Origin: Citrobacter sp. Marseille-Q6884
Lineage (GTDB): Bacteria; Pseudomonadota; Gammaproteobacteria; Enterobacterales; Enterobacteriaceae
Direction of reading: 5' to 3'
Assembly: GCF_945906775.1 (NCBI RefSeq)
Contig: NZ_CAMDRE010000002.1
Span: 682,001 to 746,000 of the forward strand
DNA length: 64,000 nucleotides
A model generated the notes under the pieces. It made no database searches and was not told the DNA's origin. It saw only the letters and a list, made by a program, of their open reading frames with translations. This document shows positions 1 through 8,718 of this stretch, piece after piece; position 1 is the first letter of the stretch, and each line of letters opens with the position of its first letter. The position numbers and the translations under genes were made by a program.

Positions 1-666
1 AAGGGCAAAACGGTGGTGCTGGATTTAGGCGCCAACGTGGATTGCGACAGTACGATGTTGGTGCAATTTGCCGTCATGGGTTCCGTGTTGGCAGAAGAGG
101 TGGTAGGGATTGCCACTCCTCGGGTTGCGTTGCTCAACATCGGCGAAGAAGAAACAAAGGGTCTCGACAGTATTCGGGACGCTTCTGCTGTGCTAAAAAC
201 AATCCCCTCCATCAATTATATCGGCTATCTTGAAGCCAATGAGTTACTGACGGGCAAAACTGATGTGCTGGTCTGTGACGGCTTTACAGGGAACGTCACA
301 TTAAAGACGATGGAAGGTGTTGTAAGAATGTTCCTTTCACTGCTGAAGTCTCAGGGTGAGGGTAAAAAACGGTCGTGGTGGCTGCTGTTATTAAAACGTT
401 GGTTACAAAAAAGCCTAACGAGGCGATTCAGTCACCTCAACCCCGACCAGTATAATGGCGCCTGTCTGTTAGGATTGCGCGGCACGGTGATTAAAAGTCA
501 TGGTGCGGCCAACCAGCGAGCTTTTGAGGTCGCGATTGAACAGGCAGTGCAGGCGGTGCAGCGACAAGTTCCTCAGCGAATTGCCGCTCGCCTGGAATCT
601 GTATACCCAGCGGGATTTGAACCGCTGGACGGTGGCGAAAGCAAACATTCACACGTGCACAGATAA
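1..666 (+). CDS. plsX: Phosphate acyltransferase PlsX, 3' part
   Basis: This is the C-terminal part (about 221 residues) of PlsX, which makes acyl-phosphate from acyl-ACP as the first step of phospholipid synthesis. The reading frame is open from base 1, so the start lies outside the window. The segments GKTVVLDLGANVDCDS, NIGEEETKGLD and VCDGFTGNVTLKTMEG are as in E. coli PlsX. The gene is followed 77 bases later by fabH, the conserved enterobacterial order plsX-fabH-fabD-fabG-acpP-fabF. Recognition is by eye and secure; only the missing 5' end limits it. Confidence 0.96.
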   Translation, partial: KGKTVVLDLGANVDCDSTMLVQFAVMGSVLAEEVVGIATPRVALLNIGEEETKGLDSIRDASAVLKTIPSINYIGYLEANELLTGKTDVLVCDGFTGNVTLKTMEGVVRMFLSLLKSQGEGKKRSWWLLLLKRWLQKSLTRRFSHLNPDQYNGACLLGLRGTVIKSHGAANQRAFEVAIEQAVQAVQRQVPQRIAARLESVYPAGFEPLDGGESKHSHVHR

Positions 667-743
667 CAGTGCGGCTGGGAGTGTCGTCAACGTTCCAGTG
701 ATTTGCTCGCCGCGGTATATAACCAAAAAGTGACTGAGCGTAC

Positions 744-1697
744 ATGTATACGAAGATTATTGGTACTGGCAGCTACCTGCCTGAACAAGTGCGTACTAAC
801 GCCGATTTGGAAAAAATGGTCGAGACATCTGATGAGTGGATCGTCACTCGTACAGGTATCCGTGAACGCCACATTGCAGCACCGAACGAAACCGTTGCGA
901 CGATGGGCTTTGCCGCCGCAAACCGTGCGCTTGAAATGGCGGGCATCGACAAAGAACAAATTGGTTTAATTGTGGTGGCGACCACATCCTCAACGCACGC
1001 GTTTCCGAGCGCGGCGTGCCAGATCCAAAGTATGCTGGGGATTAAAGGCTGCCCGGCGTTTGACGTTGCCGCAGCGTGTGCCGGTTTTACCTATGCGCTG
1101 AGCGTTGCCGACCAGTATGTTAAGTCTGGCGCGGTAAAACATGCGCTGGTGGTGGGGTCTGACGTACTGGCTCGTACCTGCGATCCAACCGATCGCGGAA
1201 CGATCATCATTTTTGGTGACGGAGCTGGTGCAGTCGTACTGAGCGCATCAGAAGAGCCAGGTATCCTCTCCACGCATCTGCATGCTGATGGTCGCTACGG
1301 TGAACTGCTGACGCTGCCTAATGCCGATCGCGTAAACCCGGAAAACCCGATTCATTTGACCATGGCGGGTAACGAAGTCTTTAAAGTGGCGGTTACCGAG
1401 CTTGCTCACATCGTTGATGAAACGCTGGAAGCAAACAACCTCGACCGTTCTGCGCTCGACTGGCTGGTGCCGCATCAGGCAAACCTTCGTATTATCAGCG
1501 CGACAGCGAAAAAACTGGGCATGTCGATGGATAATGTCGTGGTCACGCTGGACAGACATGGCAATACCTCTGCTGCTTCCGTACCGTGCGCGTTGGACGA
1601 AGCTGTCCGCGACGGGCGAATTAAACCAGGGCAGTTGATATTGCTGGAGGCCTTCGGGGGTGGATTCACCTGGGGCTCCGCGCTGGTTCGTTTCTAG
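744..1697 (+). CDS. fabH: 3-oxoacyl-ACP synthase III (KAS III)
   Basis: FabH starts fatty-acid synthesis by condensing acetyl-CoA with malonyl-ACP. The protein has 317 residues, the E. coli length. The catalytic triad is visible: Cys112 in AAACAGF, His244 in VPHQANLRI and Asn274 in HGNTSAAS. The end motif EAFGGGFTWGSALVRF is typical. The ATG at 744 gives the family length; its ribosome site is weak. fabD follows after 15 bases, so the two are very probably co-transcribed. Confidence 0.98.
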   Translation: MYTKIIGTGSYLPEQVRTNADLEKMVETSDEWIVTRTGIRERHIAAPNETVATMGFAAANRALEMAGIDKEQIGLIVVATTSSTHAFPSAACQIQSMLGIKGCPAFDVAAACAGFTYALSVADQYVKSGAVKHALVVGSDVLARTCDPTDRGTIIIFGDGAGAVVLSASEEPGILSTHLHADGRYGELLTLPNADRVNPENPIHLTMAGNEVFKVAVTELAHIVDETLEANNLDRSALDWLVPHQANLRIISATAKKLGMSMDNVVVTLDRHGNTSAASVPCALDEAVRDGRIKPGQLILLEAFGGGFTWGSALVRF

Positions 1698-1712
1698 TAT
1701 AAGGATTTTAAC

Positions 1713-2642
1713 ATGACGCAATTTGCATTTGTGTTTCCTGGTCAGGGTTCTCAGACCGTCGGGATGTTGTCTGAAATGGCAGCAGACTACCCGATTGTTG
1801 AAGAAACTTTTGCTGAAGCTTCAGCTGCACTGGGCTATGATCTCTGGGCACTGACTCAGCAGGGTCCGGCTGAAGAATTGAATAAAACCTGGCAGACCCA
1901 GCCTGCGTTGTTAACCGCTTCTGTCGCGCTGTATCGTGTATGGCAGCAGCAGGGTGGTAAGACACCTGCGCTGATGGCTGGTCACAGCCTGGGTGAATAC
2001 TCTGCACTGGTGTGCGCGGGCGTAATCAATTTCGCTGATGCTGTGCGCCTGGTTGAACTGCGTGGCAAATTCATGCAGGAAGCTGTACCGGAAGGCACTG
2101 GCGGCATGTCCGCGATTATTGGGCTGGACGATGCCTCTATCGCGAAAGCCTGTGAAGAATCTGCTGAAGGTCAGGTGGTTTCTCCGGTGAACTTCAACTC
2201 ACCAGGTCAAGTGGTTATTGCCGGACACAAAGAAGCCGTAGAGCGTGCAGGCGCGGCCTGTAAAGCGGCTGGTGCTAAGCGTGCGTTGCCGCTGCCAGTA
2301 AGCGTGCCTTCTCACTGCGCGCTGATGAAGCCTGCGGCAGAGAAACTTGCCGTTGAGCTGCAAAAAATTACCTTTAACACGCCGACTGTTTCCGTTGTGA
2401 ACAACGTTGACGTGAAATGCGAAACCTCTGCTGACGCGATCCGCGACGCGCTGGTTCGTCAGTTGTACAGCCCGGTTCAGTGGACCAAAACCGTTGAGTT
2501 TATGGCGTCCCAGGGTGTCGAGCATTTGTATGAAGTTGGACCGGGTAAAGTTCTCACTGGTTTGACAAAACGTATTGTTGATACCCTGACGGCTTCGGCA
2601 CTGAATGAGCCGGCGGCACTGTCTGCGGCACTTTCGCAATAA
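1713..2642 (+). CDS. fabD: Malonyl-CoA:ACP transacylase
   Basis: FabD moves malonyl groups from CoA to acyl carrier protein, supplying all elongation cycles. The protein has 309 residues as in E. coli. It opens with FVFPGQGSQ, carries the nucleophile elbow GHSLGEY (Ser92) and the histidine region VPSHCALM near residue 201. A good ribosome site (aagga) precedes the ATG. fabG follows after 12 bases. Confidence 0.98.
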   Translation: MTQFAFVFPGQGSQTVGMLSEMAADYPIVEETFAEASAALGYDLWALTQQGPAEELNKTWQTQPALLTASVALYRVWQQQGGKTPALMAGHSLGEYSALVCAGVINFADAVRLVELRGKFMQEAVPEGTGGMSAIIGLDDASIAKACEESAEGQVVSPVNFNSPGQVVIAGHKEAVERAGAACKAAGAKRALPLPVSVPSHCALMKPAAEKLAVELQKITFNTPTVSVVNNVDVKCETSADAIRDALVRQLYSPVQWTKTVEFMASQGVEHLYEVGPGKVLTGLTKRIVDTLTASALNEPAALSAALSQ

Positions 2643-2654
2643 AAGAGGAAGACC

Positions 2655-3389
2655 ATGAGTTTTGAAGGAAAAGTCGCGCTGGTAACCGGTGCAAGCCGTG
2701 GCATAGGCCGCGCAATTGCTGAAACACTCGTTGCCCGTGGCGCGAAAGTTATCGGTACTGCCACCAGCGAAAACGGTGCGCAGGCGATTAGCGATTATTT
2801 AGGTGCAAATGGTAAAGGTCTGATGTTGAATGTGACCGATCCTGCATCTATCGAATCTGTTCTGGAAAATATTCGCGCAGAATTTGGTGAAGTCGATATT
2901 CTGGTCAATAATGCCGGGATTACTCGTGATAACCTGTTAATGCGCATGAAAGATGACGAGTGGAACGATATTATCGAAACCAACCTGTCATCTGTTTTCC
3001 GTCTGTCAAAAGCGGTAATGCGAGCTATGATGAAAAAGCGTCATGGTCGTATTATCACTATCGGTTCTGTGGTTGGTACCATGGGAAATGCGGGTCAGGC
3101 TAACTACGCTGCGGCGAAAGCGGGTCTGATTGGCTTCAGTAAGTCACTGGCTCGTGAAGTTGCGTCCCGTGGCATTACTGTAAACGTTGTTGCTCCGGGC
3201 TTTATTGAAACGGACATGACGCGTGCGCTGTCTGATGATCAGCGTGCGGGTATTCTGGCGCAGGTTCCTGCGGGTCGCCTTGGTGGCGCTCAGGAAATCG
3301 CCAGTGCGGTTGCATTTTTAGCTTCTGACGAAGCAAGTTACATCACTGGTGAGACTTTGCACGTCAACGGCGGGATGTACATGGTTTAA
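2655..3389 (+). CDS. fabG: 3-oxoacyl-ACP reductase
   Basis: FabG reduces 3-oxoacyl-ACP with NADPH in each elongation cycle. The 244-residue protein is a classical short-chain dehydrogenase: TGASRGIG near residues 12-19 binds the nucleotide, NNAG stabilises the fold, and the active site has Ser in ITIGSVVG with YAAAK (Tyr151, Lys155). The ribosome site aagagga precedes the ATG. A 154-base gap with a hairpin and a promoter separates it from acpP. Confidence 0.98.
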   Translation: MSFEGKVALVTGASRGIGRAIAETLVARGAKVIGTATSENGAQAISDYLGANGKGLMLNVTDPASIESVLENIRAEFGEVDILVNNAGITRDNLLMRMKDDEWNDIIETNLSSVFRLSKAVMRAMMKKRHGRIITIGSVVGTMGNAGQANYAAAKAGLIGFSKSLAREVASRGITVNVVAPGFIETDMTRALSDDQRAGILAQVPAGRLGGAQEIASAVAFLASDEASYITGETLHVNGGMYMV

Positions 3390-3450
3390 CCACGATGAAA
3401 AATATTTGCGTTATTGGGGTGAATGGCCTCAAAATAACGTAAAATCGTGG
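3390..3450 (+). other. Long imperfect hairpin between fabG and acpP
   Basis: The outer arms ccacgat (3390-3396) and atcgtgg (3444-3450) are complementary, and so are the inner arms cgttatt (3409-3415) and aataacg (3433-3439). The structure sits directly after the fabG stop. No strong T-run follows, so it may be a processing or attenuation element rather than a simple terminator. The function is inferred. Confidence 0.5.
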
Positions 3451-3467
3451 TAAGACCTGCCGGGATT

Positions 3468-3496
3468 TAGTTGCAAATTTTTCAACATTTTATACA
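3468..3496 (+). promoter_or_regulatory. Candidate acpP promoter
   Basis: A -35-like tagttg (3468-3473) and a -10-like tataca (3491-3496) are 17 bases apart. In E. coli acpP has its own strong promoter in this gap. The hexamers are imperfect, so the exact assignment is tentative. Confidence 0.45.
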
Positions 3497-3501
3497 CTAC
3501 G

Positions 3502-3525
3502 AAAACCATCGCGAAAGCGAGTTTT
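3502..3525 (+). other. GAAA-tetraloop hairpin in the acpP leader
   Basis: The stem tcgc/gcga (3509-3512, 3517-3520) closes a gaaa loop and is extended by aaaac/gtttt around a two-base bulge. It lies 18 bases before the acpP start and could stabilise this abundant message. Function is inferred. Confidence 0.55.
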
Positions 3526-3543
3526 GATAGGAAATTTAAGAGT

Positions 3544-3780
3544 ATGAGCACTATCGAAGAACGCGTTAAGAAAATTATCGGCGAACAGCTGGGCGTTAAG
3601 CAGGAAGAAGTAACCAACAATGCTTCCTTCGTTGAAGACCTGGGCGCAGATTCTCTTGACACCGTTGAGCTGGTAATGGCTCTGGAAGAAGAGTTTGATA
3701 CTGAGATTCCGGACGAAGAAGCTGAGAAAATCACTACTGTTCAGGCTGCCATTGATTACATCAACGGCCACCAGGCGTAA
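3544..3780 (+). CDS. acpP: Acyl carrier protein
   Basis: ACP carries the growing acyl chain on a 4'-phosphopantetheine arm. The 78-residue acidic protein has the attachment motif GADSLD; the serine is Ser37 counting Met, Ser36 in the mature protein. It appears virtually identical to E. coli AcpP. The gene sits between fabG and fabF with its own leader and a downstream hairpin, which fits its much higher expression than its neighbours. Confidence 0.99.
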
Positions 3781-3791
3781 GTGAACATCTC

Positions 3792-3820
3792 CAGGCGGTC
3801 ATTCGACCGCCTGAGTTTTA
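3792..3820 (+). terminator. Terminator-like hairpin after acpP
   Basis: The arms caggcggtc (3792-3800) and gaccgcctg (3805-3813) pair perfectly around attc, followed by a T-rich stretch (agttttatcttttt). It probably ends most acpP transcripts and allows partial read-through into fabF. Confidence 0.8.
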
Positions 3821-3865
3821 TCTTTTTATCCCACTTGAATTATTTTCCCTCCCTGGAGGACAACC

Positions 3866-5107
3866 GTGTCTAAGCGTCGTGTAGTTGTGACCGGACTGGG
3901 CATGTTGTCTCCTGTCGGCAATACCGTAGAGTCTACCTGGAAAGCTCTCCTTGCCGGTCAGAGTGGCATCAGCCTGATCGACCATTTCGATACTAGCGCC
4001 TATGCAACGAAATTTGCTGGCTTAGTAAAGGATTTTAACTGTGATGACATTATCTCGCGCAAAGAACAGCGCAAGATGGATGCCTTCATTCAATATGGAA
4101 TTGTCGCTGGCGTTCAGGCCATGCAGGATTCTGGCCTCGAAATTACGGAAGAGAACGCCCACCGTATTGGCGCTGCTATCGGCTCCGGTATTGGCGGTCT
4201 CGGTCTTATCGAAGAAAACCATACCTCTCTGGTAAACGGTGGACCGCGTAAGATTAGCCCGTTCTTCGTTCCGTCGACGATTGTTAACATGGTGGCCGGT
4301 CATCTGACCATCATGTATGGCCTGCAAGGGCCAAGCATCTCCATCGCAACGGCCTGTACATCAGGCGTGCACAACATCGGTCATGCCGCACGTATCATTG
4401 CATACGGCGATGCAGACGCGATGGTTGCCGGTGGTGCTGAAAAAGCCAGTACTCCGCTGGGCGTCGGTGGCTTCGGTGCTGCGCGTGCGCTGTCTACACG
4501 TAATGACGACCCGCAAGCGGCAAGCCGTCCGTGGGATAAAGAGCGTGATGGTTTTGTGCTGGGTGACGGCGCAGGCATGGTGGTACTGGAAGAGTACGAG
4601 CATGCAAAAGCGCGTGGCGCGAAAATCTATGCTGAAGTGGTCGGCTTTGGGATGAGCAGCGATGCTTACCATATGACGTCACCGCCGGAAAACGGTGCAG
4701 GTGCTGCCCTGGCTATGGTCAATGCACTGCGTGATGCGGCCATTGAACCGGGTCAGATTGCCTATGTCAACGCACATGGCACGTCCACCCCGGCAGGCGA
4801 TAAAGCTGAAACCCAGGCAGTGAAATCTGTCTTTGGTGATGCTGCACGTAGCGTGATGGTCAGCTCGACCAAATCCATGACCGGACACCTGCTGGGTGCG
4901 GCGGGCGCGGTAGAGTCTATTTTCTCTATCCTGGCGCTGCGCGATCAGGCGGTTCCGCCAACCATTAACCTGGATAACCCGGATGAAGGTTGTGACCTGG
5001 ACTTCGTTCCACACGAAGCGCGTCAGGTTAGTGGCATGGAATACGCACTGTGCAACTCCTTTGGTTTCGGTGGTACCAACGGTTCTGTGATCTTTAAGAA
5101 GATCTAA
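3866..5107 (+). CDS. fabF: 3-oxoacyl-ACP synthase II (KAS II)
   Basis: FabF elongates acyl-ACP and, in E. coli, is needed to convert palmitoleate to cis-vaccenate. The protein has 413 residues. The Cys-His-His active site is visible: TACTSG (Cys164), NAHGTSTPAGD and KSMTGHLLGAAG. The start codon is GTG behind a strong ribosome site (ggagga), as in E. coli. A rho-independent terminator follows the gene. Confidence 0.98.
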   Translation: MSKRRVVVTGLGMLSPVGNTVESTWKALLAGQSGISLIDHFDTSAYATKFAGLVKDFNCDDIISRKEQRKMDAFIQYGIVAGVQAMQDSGLEITEENAHRIGAAIGSGIGGLGLIEENHTSLVNGGPRKISPFFVPSTIVNMVAGHLTIMYGLQGPSISIATACTSGVHNIGHAARIIAYGDADAMVAGGAEKASTPLGVGGFGAARALSTRNDDPQAASRPWDKERDGFVLGDGAGMVVLEEYEHAKARGAKIYAEVVGFGMSSDAYHMTSPPENGAGAALAMVNALRDAAIEPGQIAYVNAHGTSTPAGDKAETQAVKSVFGDAARSVMVSSTKSMTGHLLGAAGAVESIFSILALRDQAVPPTINLDNPDEGCDLDFVPHEARQVSGMEYALCNSFGFGGTNGSVIFKKI

Positions 5108-5142
5108 GAGTCACAAGTGATGCTTCAGCGTCCTTGCTAAAT

Positions 5143-5174
5143 AAAAAAGGTCCGTATGCCGGGCCTTTTTTTAT
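5143..5174 (+). terminator. Terminator after fabF
   Basis: An A-rich arm plus ggtcc (5143-5153) pairs with gggcc plus a T-run (5161-5172); the one non-Watson-Crick step is a G:T wobble. It ends the fatty-acid cluster 35 bases after the fabF stop. Confidence 0.85.
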
Positions 5175-5241
5175 TCGTTTTTCTACCCTTGTCCTGGGGT
5201 ACTCATCCTGCCAAACTAGCGAACCACAATAAGGAGCTACC

Positions 5242-6051
5242 ATGTTCTTAATTAATGGCCGTGAGCAGACTATGCTGCCTGCAAGCGATCGGGCTACGCA
5301 GTTTGGTGATGGCTGTTTTACTACCGCGCGAATCATCGACGGCCAGGTGTGCTTTCTTGCGGCGCATCTCCAGCGTTTACAAGATACGTGTCAAAAATTG
5401 CTGATTGCTTTCGATAAGTGGGCGGAACTGCAGCGGGAAATGGAAACGCTGGCAGCAGGGCATGTGCATGGCGTGCTGAAAGTGATGATTAGCCGTGGCA
5501 GTGGTGGTCGCGGCTATAGCGGCGCGAATTGCCATGCGGCAACCCGTATCCTCTCCGTTTCGGCTTATCCTGCACACTATAAGGGTTGGCGAGAACATGG
5601 CATTACGCTCGCGCTAAGCCCCGTACGCCTGGGACGTAATCCGTTACTTGCCGGCCTTAAACACCTGAACCGCCTTGAGCAAGTATTGATCCGCTCTCAT
5701 CTTGAGCAGACGGATGCGGACGAAGCGCTGGTTCTTGACAGCGAGGGATGGGTTACGGAATGCTGTGCGGCTAATTTGTTCTGGCGTAAAGATGATGTGG
5801 TTTACACTCCCCGGCTGGATCAGGCCGGCGTGAACGGGATTATGCGACAATTCTGTATTCGGATGCTGGCACAATCCCCTTTCAGGGTTGTCGAAGTGTA
5901 TGCCGGAATAGAGGACGTTATGCAGGCGGATGAAATGGTCATCTGTAATGCGTTAATGCCTGTTATTCCTGTGCGTGCATGTGGTGACATGCTGCTGTCT
6001 TCACGTTTGTTATTTGATTTTTTAGCCCCACTTTGTGAGCACCCAAATTAG
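5242..6051 (+). CDS. pabC: Aminodeoxychorismate lyase
   Basis: PabC is a PLP enzyme that releases pyruvate from 4-amino-4-deoxychorismate to give p-aminobenzoate for folate. The protein has 269 residues, a class IV aminotransferase fold. The PLP lysine is Lys140 in LKHLNRLEQ. DRATQFGDGCFTTAR near the start and EGWVTECCAANLFW are family signatures. A strong ribosome site (aaggag) precedes the ATG. The gene overlaps nothing and is followed two bases later by mltG, the usual operon pabC-mltG-tmk-holB-ycfH. Confidence 0.97.
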   Translation: MFLINGREQTMLPASDRATQFGDGCFTTARIIDGQVCFLAAHLQRLQDTCQKLLIAFDKWAELQREMETLAAGHVHGVLKVMISRGSGGRGYSGANCHAATRILSVSAYPAHYKGWREHGITLALSPVRLGRNPLLAGLKHLNRLEQVLIRSHLEQTDADEALVLDSEGWVTECCAANLFWRKDDVVYTPRLDQAGVNGIMRQFCIRMLAQSPFRVVEVYAGIEDVMQADEMVICNALMPVIPVRACGDMLLSSRLLFDFLAPLCEHPN

Positions 6052-6053
6052 TC

Positions 6054-7076
6054 ATGAAAAAATTTTTACGTGTTGTTCTGTTATTGCTGATAGTGCTGGG
6101 CATTGCCGCGGGAGTGGGAATGTGGAAAGTTCGCCATCTGGCGGACAGTAAATTATTGATTAAAGACGAAACAATTTTCACGCTTAAAGCGGGTACGGGG
6201 CGTCTTGCATTAGGTGAACAGTTGTATGCGGACAAAGTGATTAATCGTCCGCGTGTATTCCAGTGGCTGCTGCGTATCGAGCCTGATCTTTCGCATTTTA
6301 AAGCCGGAACCTACCGTTTTACACCTGACATGACTGTACGGGAGATGCTGCAACTGCTGGAAAGTGGTAAAGAAGCACAGTTCCCATTGCGTCTGGTTGA
6401 GGGGATGCGCCTGAGCGATTACCTCAAACAGTTGCGTGAGGCGCCGTATATCAAGCATACCCTGAGTGATGACAACTACGAGACTGTCGCTCAGGCGCTG
6501 AAGCTGGAAAACCCGGAATGGGTGGAAGGCTGGTTCTGGCCGGATACCTGGATGTATACCGCGAATACCACTGACGTGGCGTTGCTGAAGCGTGCGCATC
6601 AAAAAATGGTCAAAGCGGTAGATACTGTCTGGGAAGGACGTGCCGAAGGTCTGCCTTACAAAGATAAAAATCAGCTGGTCACGATGGCGTCGATCATTGA
6701 AAAAGAAACGGCAGTGGCCAGTGAACGCGATCAGGTGGCCTCAGTCTTTATTAACCGTTTACGTATTGGCATGCGACTGCAGACCGATCCGACCGTGATT
6801 TACGGGATGGGGACACGTTATAATGGAAAATTGTCGCGCGTGGATTTAGAAACGCCGACCGCCTATAACACCTATACCATTACGGGACTGCCGCCGGGTC
6901 CGATTGCCATGCCAGGAGAAGCCTCGCTGCAGGCTGCTGCGCATCCGGCAAAAACACCGTATCTCTATTTTGTGGCTGACGGTAAAGGTGGCCACACGTT
7001 TAACACGAATCTTGCCAGCCACAACCGGTCTGTGCAGGATTACCTGAAAGTGCTTAAGGAAAAAAATGGGCAGTAA
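6054..7076 (+). CDS. mltG: Endolytic peptidoglycan transglycosylase MltG
   Basis: MltG (YceG) cuts nascent glycan strands in the periplasm near the inner membrane. The 340-residue protein has an N-terminal membrane segment (about residues 5-24) and a YceG domain with the catalytic Glu218 in ASIIEKET. Conserved VEGWFWPDTW and GLPPGPIAMPG are present. Its last 11 bases overlap tmk, so translation is probably coupled. Confidence 0.96.
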   Translation: MKKFLRVVLLLLIVLGIAAGVGMWKVRHLADSKLLIKDETIFTLKAGTGRLALGEQLYADKVINRPRVFQWLLRIEPDLSHFKAGTYRFTPDMTVREMLQLLESGKEAQFPLRLVEGMRLSDYLKQLREAPYIKHTLSDDNYETVAQALKLENPEWVEGWFWPDTWMYTANTTDVALLKRAHQKMVKAVDTVWEGRAEGLPYKDKNQLVTMASIIEKETAVASERDQVASVFINRLRIGMRLQTDPTVIYGMGTRYNGKLSRVDLETPTAYNTYTITGLPPGPIAMPGEASLQAAAHPAKTPYLYFVADGKGGHTFNTNLASHNRSVQDYLKVLKEKNGQ

Positions 7077-7707
7077 TTACATCGTCATCGAAGGCCTGGA
7101 AGGCGCGGGAAAAACCACAGCACGTGATGTCGTGGTGGAGACACTTGAGCAACTGGGTATTCACGACATGATTTTTACCCGCGAGCCTGGCGGAACCCAG
7201 CTTGCTGAGAAATTAAGAAGCCTGGTGCTGGACATCAAATCTGTTGGCGATGAGATTATCACCGACAAAGCAGAAGTCCTGATGTTTTATGCGGCACGCG
7301 TACAACTGGTTGAAACGGTGATCAAACCTGCGCTGGCAAAAGGGACATGGGTCATTGGCGATCGTCATGACTTGTCAACTCAGGCTTATCAGGGCGGGGG
7401 ACGCGGTATCGATCAAACCATGCTGGCGACGCTGCGCGATGCGGTGCTGGGCGACTTCCGTCCTGATCTGACTCTTTATCTGGACGTGACGCCAGAAGTC
7501 GGTTTGAAACGTGCGCGTGCGCGCGGCGAACTGGACCGCATAGAACAGGAGTCGTTTGATTTCTTCAATCGCACCCGAGCCCGTTACCTCGAACTGGCTG
7601 CCAAAGACACCCGCATTCGTACTATTGATGCCACACAGCCGCTTGACGCGGTAATGAGTGATATCCGCAGCACCATTACCCACTGGGTGAAGGAGCAGGG
7701 CGCATGA
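7066..7707 (+). CDS. tmk: Thymidylate kinase
   Basis: Tmk phosphorylates dTMP to dTDP. The 213-residue protein has the P-loop GLEGAGKTT (10-18), the DRH motif in GDRHDLSTQAYQG, and an arginine-rich lid (KRARARGELDRIE) of the E. coli type. The start overlaps the end of mltG; the stop overlaps the start of holB by four bases. Confidence 0.97.
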   Translation: MGSNYIVIEGLEGAGKTTARDVVVETLEQLGIHDMIFTREPGGTQLAEKLRSLVLDIKSVGDEIITDKAEVLMFYAARVQLVETVIKPALAKGTWVIGDRHDLSTQAYQGGGRGIDQTMLATLRDAVLGDFRPDLTLYLDVTPEVGLKRARARGELDRIEQESFDFFNRTRARYLELAAKDTRIRTIDATQPLDAVMSDIRSTITHWVKEQGA

Positions 7708-8708
7708 AATGGTATCCATGGTTACGACCGGATTTTGAAAAACTGGTAACAAGCTACCAGGCGGGTCGTGGTCACCATGCGTTACTGATTCAGGCGTTAC
7801 CTGGCATGGGTGACGATGCGTTGATTTACGCTCTCAGCCGCTATTTGATGTGCCAGCAGCCGGAAGGGCATAAAAGCTGCGGACACTGCCGTGGCTGCCA
7901 GCTGATGCAGGCTGGAACGCATCCTGACTATTATTCTCTTCTCCCGGAGAAAGGGAAAAGTACGTTGGGCGTTGATGCCGTACGTGAAGTCAGTGAAAAA
8001 TTGTACGAACACTCGCGATTGGGCGGTGCAAAGGTGGTGTGGCTGCCTGATGCAGCCCAGTTGACCGATGCCGCTGCCAATGCCTTATTGAAAACGCTGG
8101 AAGAACCACCGGCACAGACCTGGTTTTTCCTCGCCTGTACAGAGCCTGCACGTTTATTAGCGACATTACGTAGTCGCTGTCGTTTGCACCATCTGGCACC
8201 GCCGGCAGAGTCGTACGCCATTTCCTGGCTTGCCCGTGAAGTGACGGCTTCACAAGATGCCCTGCTTAGCGCATTACGCCTGAGTGCGGGTTCTCCCGGT
8301 GCCGCATTAACGTTGCTACAGGCAGAAAGCTGGGCGCACCGTGCCGATTTCTGCACGGCGCTGGCGAACACCGTGCACTCTGGCGACTGGTATAGCATGC
8401 TGGCGGCGCTTAACCATGAACAGGCCGCGGTGCGACTACATTGGCTGGCGACACTGTTAACGGATGCGCTTAAACGCCCCTATGGTATTTCCCATTTCAC
8501 GAATGCTGATGCTCAGGCATTGATATCATCAATCGCTGAACGGTTATCCGTTGCGCAGATTCAGGCAATACTCGGTGATGTTTGTCATTGCCGTCAGCAG
8601 TTGCTAAATGTGACGGGTGTAAACCGTGAACTGGTATTAACCGATCTTATCCTCCGTATTGAGCATTACCTGCAACCAGGCATTGCACTGCCTGTTCCCC
8701 ATCTTTGA
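7704..8708 (+). CDS. holB: DNA polymerase III delta' subunit
   Basis: HolB is the delta' subunit of the clamp loader. The 334-residue protein has a zinc module with four cysteines in CGHCRGC and the upstream CQQPEG region, and NALLKTLEEPP typical of the clamp-loader AAA fold. The P-loop position reads ALPGMGDDALIYA and lacks the Lys-Thr, as expected because delta' does not hydrolyse ATP. It overlaps tmk by four bases. Confidence 0.97.
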   Translation: MKWYPWLRPDFEKLVTSYQAGRGHHALLIQALPGMGDDALIYALSRYLMCQQPEGHKSCGHCRGCQLMQAGTHPDYYSLLPEKGKSTLGVDAVREVSEKLYEHSRLGGAKVVWLPDAAQLTDAAANALLKTLEEPPAQTWFFLACTEPARLLATLRSRCRLHHLAPPAESYAISWLAREVTASQDALLSALRLSAGSPGAALTLLQAESWAHRADFCTALANTVHSGDWYSMLAALNHEQAAVRLHWLATLLTDALKRPYGISHFTNADAQALISSIAERLSVAQIQAILGDVCHCRQQLLNVTGVNRELVLTDLILRIEHYLQPGIALPVPHL

Positions 8709-8718
8709 GAGAGACATT

